6,543 bases of DNA from Candidatus Tectimicrobiota bacterium (lineage in GTDB: Bacteria > JACPSX01). Under the pieces are notes generated by a model, which did no database searches, was not told where the DNA came from, and worked only from the letters and a program-made list of their open reading frames with translations. The translations under genes and the position numbers were made by a program. Positions 1 to 5,490 of the stretch are shown here, piece after piece (position 1 is the stretch's first letter; every line of letters starts with the position of its first letter). The stretch is taken from NCBI GenBank assembly GCA_016193065.1, contig JACPSX010000268.1, positions 933 to 7,475 of the forward strand. The letters run 5' to 3'.

Positions 1-1
1 T

Positions 2-2113
2 CACGTGGAAACAGTGAGCGGATCGAGCAGCAAGCTCAAGTTCAATTACCTCAAGCCACGAATCACAGAGGTGCGTCCAGCGTCCGGGGAGCGAGGCCGA
101 GAAGTGGAGCTAGTCGGAGAGAATTTCGGAATAAAGGGGCAGGACTTTAGTGTTTTTTCGGTAGGGTTCGGTGAGTCATTACCTCAAGCCATTTCCTGGG
201 ACGATAGGCGCATAGTCGTCAAGGCTCCAATGGATTTCGGGACAGGCACCAATTTGAAGATCGTATTTGGGTCTCTCGGTTGCATTGTGGATCAATTCGG
301 CGGTCTGAGCAAAGCTGCAGAATTCCTTGTAGATCTTGCAATCCCAGGGTGCCCGGATCTTATTGAGAATATCTGGAAGAGGTATCGACTGAGAGTGAGG
401 CCTGGGTTTATGGAGCGGGAAGTGAAGGTCTCAGTCAAAACATCCGCAGGGACGAGCAATGAACGTAGCTACACCTATCAGGTGCGTGCCGAGATCCGGA
501 GCCGACCGAGTCAGCCGCAGATCGCGCAGGGCGGGCAACCGACTGCCCCTGGTGCAACTTCAGCCGGGCCACCAACAAATGTTCCACCGGCTGGCTCCAT
601 TTCCAGCGGACCCATGGGGATCGCGCCTTCTGGTCCAGCGCCTACGGCTTCTCGGGTCCCATCTCAAGCCCCGCCGAGCCAGACCCCACCAGGGCTACAG
701 GCACAACCCGCGCAACCTCAGTCTGGCCCTCCCGCGCCTGATCCTCAGCTCCTCGCCCAAGTGCAACAGGTGCGCACGGCGTGGCAGCAACTCAACGCCC
801 AGGTCAATCAGTTGCCGAACCTCCAACCGGCGGACCGCACCACCCTCAGCCAGGACCTCCAGCGGGGCAGCCAGGCCCTCGACGCGGCGGAGGCCGCGGC
901 CCAACGAGGCGATCGGGCCACCATGAACGTCCACCTTAACCAAACTCAGCAGGCGCTGGATGCTGCCCGCCAACGCCTGACCCAGATCGCCTCCCGTCCC
1001 ACTCCCACAACGCCGCCACCACCGAGCGCTGCTCACCCGCAGCCTGTCCTACCGCCTCAGCGCGTCGCACCGACCACGCCCCAGCCAATGCCCCAACCCC
1101 CGCTGATCCAGACCCAACCGGGGAAACCGGCTCAACCAATGCCGCCTCAAATACCCACCCCCACCGCCGATCCGCAGCTCGTGGCCCAGGTGCAACAAGT
1201 CCGTAATGCGTGGCAGCAGCTCAATGCGCAGGTAAGTCAGACGCCGAACCTGCAGCCCGAGGATCGAGCCGCGCTAGCCCAAGACATGCAGCGGGGCAGC
1301 CAGGCCCTCGACGCCGCGGAGGCTGCTGCCAAACATGGTGACCGAGGGACCACGCAAAAGCAGCTAGGCCAGGTGCAGCAGGCCCTGGCCTCCGCCAGCC
1401 AGCGCCTCAGCGAGATCGCGCGGCGCCCCGCCCCTGCGCCTCAGCAACCACCCCGGGCTGGCCCCGCGAGCCCGCCACCGGCACCCGCGCCATCGCCGAC
1501 GCCCGATCCCCAGCTCTTTGCCCAAGTGCAGCAGCTCCGCACGGCGTGGCAGCAGATCAACACGCAGGTCACTCAGATGCCGAACCTCCAGCCCCAGGAT
1601 CGTGCCTCCCTGATCCAAGACCTCCAGCGGGGCAGCCAAGCCATTGACGGGGCGGAGGCCGCGGCCCGACGGGGCGATCGGGCCACCGTGCAGGCGCAGC
1701 TCGCGCATGCACAACAGGTCTTAGGAGCAGTCAGCCAGCGCCTCAGCCAGATCGTCCAGCGCGCCGCCGCACCACAGCAGACTCCCCGCGCCAGTCCACC
1801 GAGCGCGCCTCCGCCTCAAGCAACGCTCTCACCGCCTGGGCCCTTTTCCCTCAGCGCCACAACCCGCTGCTCGGCCGCTCAGCCGGAGGTGGTCCTTTCG
1901 TGGAATGCCTCGCCCGGCGCTAAGGCCTACGCACTTCTTCGTAATGGCCAGCTTTACCGTGACTTCACCTATGTAGGAACCAGCTTGGCCTTTGTCAACC
2001 AGGGGGTGGTGGGCGGCACCCGGTACACCTACGTCGTACGCGCGAAAAACGACGCCGGGCAAACCCGGGACTCAAATCCTGTGACGGCAGCCCCACCTAC
2101 CTGCCGGAGGTAG
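2..2113 (+). CDS. TIG / triple helical repeat / FN3-like surface or periplasmic protein (5' partial)
   Basis: The frame is open to the window edge. The first possible start is GTG at 5, but it has no ribosome binding site in view and no signal peptide follows, so the true start is probably upstream. Residues are numbered from that GTG. About 18-160 resembles an IPT/TIG beta-sandwich (PRITEVRPASGERG, VELVGENFG, closing with VKTSAGTSN and YTYQV). About 165-245 is a Pro/Gln/Ser-rich linker. Three 84-residue repeats follow at 246-329, 389-472 and 501-584, each starting DPQL, containing AWQQ and PNLQP, and predicted helical; they are separated by Pro-rich linkers. About 609-700 resembles fibronectin III (VVLSWNASPGAKAYALLRNG, GTRYTYVVRAKNDAG), with C622 and C700 placed to form a disulfide. 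This architecture suggests an exported binding or scaffold protein; no enzymatic motif is visible. The specific function is unknown. Confidence 0.85.
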   Translation, partial: HVETVSGSSSKLKFNYLKPRITEVRPASGERGREVELVGENFGIKGQDFSVFSVGFGESLPQAISWDDRRIVVKAPMDFGTGTNLKIVFGSLGCIVDQFGGLSKAAEFLVDLAIPGCPDLIENIWKRYRLRVRPGFMEREVKVSVKTSAGTSNERSYTYQVRAEIRSRPSQPQIAQGGQPTAPGATSAGPPTNVPPAGSISSGPMGIAPSGPAPTASRVPSQAPPSQTPPGLQAQPAQPQSGPPAPDPQLLAQVQQVRTAWQQLNAQVNQLPNLQPADRTTLSQDLQRGSQALDAAEAAAQRGDRATMNVHLNQTQQALDAARQRLTQIASRPTPTTPPPPSAAHPQPVLPPQRVAPTTPQPMPQPPLIQTQPGKPAQPMPPQIPTPTADPQLVAQVQQVRNAWQQLNAQVSQTPNLQPEDRAALAQDMQRGSQALDAAEAAAKHGDRGTTQKQLGQVQQALASASQRLSEIARRPAPAPQQPPRAGPASPPPAPAPSPTPDPQLFAQVQQLRTAWQQINTQVTQMPNLQPQDRASLIQDLQRGSQAIDGAEAAARRGDRATVQAQLAHAQQVLGAVSQRLSQIVQRAAAPQQTPRASPPSAPPPQATLSPPGPFSLSATTRCSAAQPEVVLSWNASPGAKAYALLRNGQLYRDFTYVGTSLAFVNQGVVGGTRYTYVVRAKNDAGQTRDSNPVTAAPPTCRR
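740..991 (+). repeat. 84-residue helical repeat, copy 1
   Basis: This encodes residues 246-329 of the large protein, from DPQLLAQVQQVRTAWQQL to the LTQIA end. It is rich in Gln and Ala with heptad-like hydrophobics and contains PNLQPADR, QRGSQALDAAEAAA and RGDRA. It aligns with copies 2 and 3 over exactly 84 residues without gaps. Two or three amphipathic helices are the likely fold. Confidence 0.85.
1169..1420 (+). repeat. 84-residue helical repeat, copy 2
   Basis: This encodes residues 389-472, from DPQLVAQVQQVRNAWQQL to LSEIA. It has the same length and landmarks as copy 1 (PNLQPEDR, QRGSQALDAAEAAA, HGDRG). It is separated from copy 1 by about 59 residues of Pro/Gln/Thr-rich linker, the longest linker between repeats. 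Confidence 0.85.
1505..1756 (+). repeat. 84-residue helical repeat, copy 3
   Basis: This encodes residues 501-584, from DPQLFAQVQQLRTAWQQI to LSQIV. It keeps PNLQPQDR, QRGSQAIDGAEAAA and RGDRATVQ, and is 28 residues of Pro/Ala linker away from copy 2. Stretches such as the segment encoding QRGSQA are nearly identical in DNA among the copies, which indicates duplication within the gene. Confidence 0.85.
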
Positions 2114-2123
2114 GTTTTCTTGT
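2095..2123 (+). terminator. Intrinsic terminator overlapping the stop codon
   Basis: ACCTACCT (2095-2102) and AGGTAGGT (2108-2115) form a perfect 8-bp stem around the loop GCCGG, followed by a T-rich tract TTTCTTGT (2116-2123). The TAG stop (2111-2113) of the large gene lies inside the 3' arm. The last codons therefore double as terminator, which separates this gene from the M48 gene downstream. Confidence 0.7.
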
Positions 2124-2223
2124 CTGCCCCCGGTTTTTGCAGCGGATGTGGAAGGGGAATAGCCACCATTGTGGCGGATAGTCGCGCGAGGCGGCGCCGC
2201 GCCCGCTAGGCGGAGGCTTCACC

Positions 2224-3138
2224 GTGCGTTGGAGGTATGAACTGGGAGACATTCCTGCGGATGGTCGGAACGTTGAAGCACCCATCGAAGCCCAGGCACG
2301 CGGGTTCCTATTGCCTCGGCGGACCCTGCTGAAGGTTGGAGTGGGTCTGGTCGTCTGGCCCGCTGCGCAATTCCTGCAGGCATGTGCGACGACCGGAGGC
2401 ACAAGCACAAGCCGATCGAGGCTTCGCCTCATCTCTGACGAGGAGGAAGCGAAAATTGGAGTGGCAGTATTTCAGCAGCTGCAGGAGAAAGAACTGAAGC
2501 GTGGGCGCCTCATGACCGAGCCGGATGGTCCGGCCGCTCACGCCTGGGTCAAGCGCGTGTCGGATCGGGTGATCTGGGCCTCGGGCTTGGGCGATAAATA
2601 TCGCTGGGAGTACATACTCATCAACGCCCCCGGGACGGCGAACGCCATCGCCTTCCCGGGTGGGCGTATCATCGTATTCACCGGGATCCTACCAGTGGCA
2701 CGCGATGACGCGGGCCTGGCCACGATTATTGGGCACGTGGTGGGGCACGTGATGGGTCACCACATGGCCGAACGCATCTCCAAGGAATTCGTGATGGGAT
2801 TCGCTGAGGAGATTGCGCGCGAGCAAGGTGCAAGCGACTCGACCATAGCGACCATGCGGCTGGTAAATAGGAGCATTCTCTCGCAGTACAGCCGGATCCA
2901 CGAGACCGAGGCCGACCTTATTGGTCTGTTACTGATGTCAAAGGCAGGATACGACCCACGGGAGTCTGTCAAGCTGTGGCAGAGGATGAATGACGCCGCA
3001 GGGGAGTTCAGCCGGGGGCATGAATTCCTCCACACACATCCTGGTTCGGGAACGCAAATCGCGGACCTCCAGGCCTGGATGCAGCAGGCTTTGCAATACT
3101 ACGAGAATCCGAGCCTAGCCTTGCCGGTCCTGAAGTAG
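2224..3138 (+). CDS. M48-family peptidase homologue, Tat lipoprotein, catalytic Glu replaced
   Basis: The 304-residue product starts at GTG 2224, chosen because GGAGG (2212-2216) lies 7 nt upstream. Residues 31-37 (PRRTLLK) match the twin-arginine motif. A hydrophobic stretch follows and then a lipobox LQAC with C54, so an exported lipoprotein of about 250 mature residues is likely. The M48 landmarks are NAIAFPGGRIIVFTGIL (140-155), the zinc site IIGHVVGHVMGHH (168-180), ETEAD with the expected third zinc ligand E227 and D231, AGYDP (241-245) and THP (271-273). The active-site motif is H171-V-V-G-H175. In M48 enzymes such as BepA and HtpX, position 172 is the catalytic glutamate, so the zinc ligands are kept but the general base is missing. 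A pseudo-protease, or a one-base sequencing error (GAG to GTG at 2737-2739), would each explain this. Active family members act in envelope protein quality control. Confidence 0.9.
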   Translation: MRWRYELGDIPADGRNVEAPIEAQARGFLLPRRTLLKVGVGLVVWPAAQFLQACATTGGTSTSRSRLRLISDEEEAKIGVAVFQQLQEKELKRGRLMTEPDGPAAHAWVKRVSDRVIWASGLGDKYRWEYILINAPGTANAIAFPGGRIIVFTGILPVARDDAGLATIIGHVVGHVMGHHMAERISKEFVMGFAEEIAREQGASDSTIATMRLVNRSILSQYSRIHETEADLIGLLLMSKAGYDPRESVKLWQRMNDAAGEFSRGHEFLHTHPGSGTQIADLQAWMQQALQYYENPSLALPVLK

Positions 3139-3499
3139 TCCCGGCTTGTGGTGCCTGCGAAAACATAGCTGGTCAAACCCGAGGCTGAAGTTCGGTGGCG
3201 GTGGCCGCGCCTGTCTGGCGGAGGCACACCAGTACTCTGTGCTGATGCCTAAAATCGGTGCAAGAACGAAAAGGCTTATCCTGTCCGGCGCTTCGAGAAC
3301 GTGTGGACCGTTATCTGGCAATCGTGGGTAAAAAGAGGGGGGGTCCCGTTCAGGATGAAAGCACGCACATCCGCACCGGCACTCGCGCTAGTGCCATTGA
3401 GACTATGCAGGCTCGCGGGGGCACCGGTCAATTTGGTGAGTGCGAAGAGATTCCCGGAAAGCGAACAGAAAAACCGAACCCACAAAGAGGGGACCGAAC
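3139..3499. other. Intergenic stretch without a convincing gene
   Basis: No reading frame here has a recognisable domain together with a ribosome binding site. Short open frames on both strands (for example from 3146 + and 3276-3617 -) give Cys/Ser/Arg-rich peptides with no family signature. One small perfect hairpin is present, GGCACT (3378-3383) with AGTGCC (3390-3395) and a 6-nt loop, but no T-tract follows. I found no clear promoter for the lipoprotein gene at 3500. Confidence 0.5.
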
Positions 3500-3832
3500 A
3501 TGAAGCATTGTGTAATTTTAACTTCACTACTTCTGATCTTGGCTGGGTGCGCTGCGACAACCGGCAGACGATTTGACTCATCACTTGTAGACAATATTCA
3601 GAAAGAGAGAACGACAAAGCAAGAAATCCTCAAGTGGTTTGGAGAGCCTCTTTCGGCTTCCGTCGATTCTTCAGGCTCGGAGGTCTGGCGATACTCCTAC
3701 CAAGAAATCCCTGCCTCTACAATGTTTCTCGGCGTGCTCGGTGCGGAGGGCAAACAGGAGACGTTGATCATCAAGTATTCGCGTGATGTCGTCAAGGAGT
3801 TTTCACTCAGCAAAGGTGGGTTTCTACATTAA
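3500..3832 (+). CDS. Small lipoprotein with BamE/SmpA-like domain
   Basis: The 110-residue product starts at ATG 3500, preceded 7 nt upstream by AGAGGGG. An in-frame start at 3440 would put 20 charged residues before the signal peptide and is rejected. Residues 1-17 (MKHCVILTSLLLILAGC) are a classic lipoprotein signal, with lipobox LAGC and C17 as lipidation site. The mature part contains RTTKQEILKWFGEPLSAS (about 37-54) followed by EVWRYSY. This is the pattern of the SmpA/OmlA (BamE) fold: a TT-x-x-E/V helix, an (F/L)G-x-P turn, then a W/Y-rich strand. The glycine usually found just before TT is replaced here (ER-TT). BamE is an outer-membrane lipoprotein of the BAM complex, but many small lipoproteins of other roles share the fold, so BAM function is not claimed. 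Position 18 is Ala, not Asp, so outer-membrane targeting is expected. Confidence 0.8.
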   Translation: MKHCVILTSLLLILAGCAATTGRRFDSSLVDNIQKERTTKQEILKWFGEPLSASVDSSGSEVWRYSYQEIPASTMFLGVLGAEGKQETLIIKYSRDVVKEFSLSKGGFLH

Positions 3833-4024
3833 CTAACCCAATCGGAAAGTAGGCGGGACATGATGTATCGACCCAAACGAATCAGAGGGGCCCTGGTGCG
3901 CTCTCAATGGAGATCAGGTCAAGGTTACCTCCTTCACAGCGGAGACTCCTTCGATGGGTTTGAGGCTGGACTTCGCAATATGTGCCTGTTACGAAACATC
4001 TCTGGCCTAACGCGGGGGAAGAAA

Positions 4025-4717
4025 ATGAGACTACTACTCACTCTAGCTCTAAGCGTTCTGTTTGTATCGCAGGCCCGAGCTGCCGCCCCATCACTCTCGG
4101 ACCGCGAGGCTATGTCCCCCCTCGAAGGTCATTGGAGGTCGGCCGGCGTATTGCGGATTAAACTTGGTAACTTGAAGGTTGTCCGGGAGCCTCTCGAACC
4201 TGATATTTCTAAAGGCGAGCTGAGCGAAAAGGATCTCGACGGATACAAAGTGCTTGATAGGCTGGGTGTTATCGCAATCACAAAGATGGAGGTCCTGTCG
4301 CAGAGGCGATTTAATTGGGAAGATTTCAGAAATATGGCGCTGGGGGGCAAAGCGGAGCTAACCGTTCGAGCGGGGGAGAAGGGGCTTGATCTTCAACGAC
4401 GAGCTAATGTCCGCGCAGAGGATGGATGGCTAATAATTCCACAAGGAACATTTAAGATTGAGAAGATAGTTCGCAATGAGGAGCAAAAGAAAGTCGTAGA
4501 CTACTACCGAGTCGTAATGGGCACATTTACAGCATCATGGACAGCGGAATATAGGGAATACGCATCGTCAATGGGAAGACAATTGAGCGATAAAAGAAAG
4601 TTCAAGGTGCTTTATGCGTATGACGCCTTCACCTCGAAATGGAAAATCGTTGCTTGGGACTATGCCAATCTAGACGAGGAGTTTCATACTAACTACGTGG
4701 ATTCGGCCCTAAGGTGA
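4025..4717 (+). CDS. Secreted or periplasmic protein of unknown function
   Basis: The 230-residue product is read from ATG 4025, which has GGGGGA 5 nt upstream and immediately encodes a Sec signal peptide (MRLLLTLALSVLFVSQARA, cleavage likely after A19). The same frame opens earlier at ATG 3860, but that would place 55 arginine-rich residues before the signal peptide, so the internal start is preferred. The mature protein has no cysteine and no transmembrane segment. It mixes charged and aromatic residues (GHWRSAG, WEDFRNMALGGKAEL, WLIIPQGTFKI, ASWTAEYREYA, SKWKIVAWDYANLDEEF) and looks like a mostly beta globular domain. I do not recognise the family. The DNA is AT-richer than its neighbours (22 of 60 G+C in 4441-4500), which suggests a different origin. 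Confidence 0.75.
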   Translation: MRLLLTLALSVLFVSQARAAAPSLSDREAMSPLEGHWRSAGVLRIKLGNLKVVREPLEPDISKGELSEKDLDGYKVLDRLGVIAITKMEVLSQRRFNWEDFRNMALGGKAELTVRAGEKGLDLQRRANVRAEDGWLIIPQGTFKIEKIVRNEEQKKVVDYYRVVMGTFTASWTAEYREYASSMGRQLSDKRKFKVLYAYDAFTSKWKIVAWDYANLDEEFHTNYVDSALR

Positions 4718-4726
4718 ATTCAAAGG

Positions 4727-4755
4727 TTGACTGCGTAGAATGGGCGTGCTTTATG
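4727..4755 (+). promoter_or_regulatory. Possible sigma70-type promoter reading into the IS remnant
   Basis: TTGACT (4727-4732) and TTTATG (4750-4755) are separated by 17 nt. The -35 box is good and the -10 box is weak. It would transcribe the IS200 remnant, and no intact gene lies directly downstream. Confidence 0.25.
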
Positions 4756-4834
4756 AACGGGTTGAGAAATCGCTATAGTAAGTTCATATGAACGGGACTA
4801 CGTAGGAGACTTATCAGATTCGAGGCTGAAGACG

Positions 4835-4850
4835 CCGGGCGTCAGCCCGG
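4835..4850 (+). repeat. Left-end subterminal hairpin of IS200-type remnant
   Basis: CCGGGC (4835-4840), loop GTCA, GCCCGG (4845-4850) form a perfect 6-bp stem. Its shape and loop resemble the hairpin downstream of the transposase fragment, which supports assignment as the left end. Confidence 0.5.
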
Positions 4851-4863
4851 GGTTGAAAGCCTC

Positions 4864-4893
4864 CCCAGCCGCAGGCTGGGCCGGCGCAGCCGG
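4864..4893 (+). repeat. Two back-to-back GCA-loop hairpins
   Basis: CCCAGCC-GCA-GGCTGGG (4864-4880) is directly followed by CCGGC-GCA-GCCGG (4881-4893). The stems are 7 and 5 bp, both with the trinucleotide loop GCA. They sit at the junction where the missing 5' half of the transposase gene should be. Confidence 0.55.
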
Positions 4894-4905
4894 GCCGGAT
4901 TTCTT

Positions 4906-5139
4906 CCGCCCAAGTACGCCGTCTCCACGATTGTCGGGAAGATCAAGGCCAACACGAGCCGCGAGATCCGCCAGCGCTTCCCCGGGATCAAGAAGGGGTA
5001 CTGGCGCAACGAATTCTGGTCCGTCGGCTTCTTCTCGTCCACCGTCGGCATCGATGAGGCCGTGATCAAGCGCTACGTCGAATTTCAGGAGAAGGTCGAC
5101 AAGGGCCAACTGAGGCTCCAGTTGGATTTCGGGTTCTGA
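4906..5139 (+). pseudogene. tnpA: IS200-family Y1 transposase (TnpA), C-terminal fragment
   Basis: Seventy-seven residues end at TGA 5137-5139. They start with PPKYAVSTIVGKIK, the segment that in IS200 TnpA directly follows the HUH (His-x-His) strand. Next come REIRQRFPG, NEFWSVGFFSSTVG (compare the family's FWxRGYxxxTVG) and the helix VIKRYVEFQEK. Y57 of the fragment (codon 5074-5076), with Q four residues later, matches the catalytic tyrosine position. The frame stays open back to 4792 but has no ATG, GTG or TTG there, and the residues upstream of PPKYAVS do not resemble the family. Full TnpA is about 130-150 residues, so roughly half is lost and the protein cannot be an active transposase. 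Confidence 0.85.
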
Positions 5140-5148
5140 TCCAAAGTG

Positions 5149-5168
5149 CCACGGGCGTAAGCCCGTGG
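5149..5168 (+). repeat. Right-end hairpin of IS200-type remnant
   Basis: CCACGGGC (5149-5156), loop GTAA, GCCCGTGG (5161-5168) form a perfect 8-bp stem starting 9 nt after the transposase stop. This is the expected place and shape for the right-end recognition hairpin of an IS200/IS605 element. It could also act as a terminator stem, but no T-tract follows. Confidence 0.65.
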
Positions 5169-5264
5169 GTATCTACTAGACTTTTCGTTGCCGATAGGCG
5201 GAGCGCCCTGGGTTGAAGCTGGTAGAATCCTTTCCCACCCCTCGGTGGTGATGTCCTGCGGCGT

Positions 5265-5406
5265 CAGTGCGGCCGGACGCGCCCATGGTAGCTGAAGCGG
5301 GCCAGCCCCTCCTTGCTTCGGACTCGGGAAGTGTGAGTGTTGCGCTATGGGTGGGCGCCAGGCACGCCATCTCGAATCGGAAGCCCGACGAGGCCAGTGC
5401 GGCCGG
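5265..5406 (+). repeat. 12-bp direct repeat CAGTGCGGCCGG, two copies
   Basis: Identical 12-mers lie at 5265-5276 and 5395-5406, starting 130 bp apart. Both occur in non-coding DNA between the IS remnant and uma2. Origin unknown; they may be leftovers of a decayed element. Confidence 0.4.
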
Positions 5407-5423
5407 GTGCCGTGCGTGGCGCC
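5354..5423 (+). repeat. Imperfect long inverted repeat
   Basis: GGCGCCA plus GCACG on the left (5354-5366) pairs with CGTGC plus TGGCGCC on the right (5411-5423). This gives 12 of 13 matched pairs with one G-G mismatch, around a 44-nt loop. It ends 4 nt before the promoter at 5428. Confidence 0.5.
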
Positions 5424-5427
5424 GAGA

Positions 5428-5457
5428 TTGACCCGGTGGTTGGCTTGCTGCTATAGT
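5428..5457 (+). promoter_or_regulatory. Sigma70-type promoter upstream of uma2
   Basis: TTGACC (5428-5433) and TATAGT (5452-5457) are separated by 18 nt. Both boxes are close to consensus in otherwise GC-rich DNA. A transcript starting near 5464 would have a leader of about 215 nt containing the CGCCAAG inverted repeat before the uma2 start. Confidence 0.5.
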
Positions 5458-5490
5458 CCCGCCGATTGAGCCCAAAGAGTGCAGCAGTTG

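Larger units (their letters stand above)
4813..5172 (+). mobile_element. Internally deleted IS200/IS605-type element
   Basis: The stretch holds a transposase C-terminal half flanked by hairpins like those recognised by Y1 transposases. The left hairpin (4835-4850) has a 6-bp stem and GTCA loop; the right hairpin (5149-5168) has an 8-bp stem and GTAA loop. The two loops differ by one base. The N-terminal half of tnpA, which would carry the HUH metal-binding motif, is missing. The element is therefore a non-autonomous remnant, although its ends might still be recognised by a related transposase. Exact boundaries are estimates; IS200 elements lack terminal inverted repeats and target duplications to fix them. 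Confidence 0.6.

Noticed and set aside
695-1714. Several - strand frames opposite the repeat protein
   Set aside because: They repeat with the same period as the + strand repeats and encode Arg/Leu/Gly-rich peptides, which is what GC-rich antisense DNA produces.
3440-3499. Upstream start at 3440 for the lipoprotein
   Set aside because: It would bury the lipoprotein signal behind 20 polar residues. ATG 3500 has AGAGGGG at good spacing.
3139-3499. Short frames on both strands in the gap
   Set aside because: No family motif, no ribosome binding site and unnatural composition. A decayed gene is possible but cannot be supported.
3860-4024. Upstream start at ATG 3860 for the secreted protein
   Set aside because: It would put a 55-residue Arg-rich segment before an obvious signal peptide. 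ATG 4025 has its own ribosome binding site.
5252-5431. TnpB C-terminal pseudogene as a formal feature
   Set aside because: The likeness rests on one short motif (VRPDAPMVAEAGQP) and there is no zinc-finger CxxC or catalytic segment, so it is mentioned only as a possibility.
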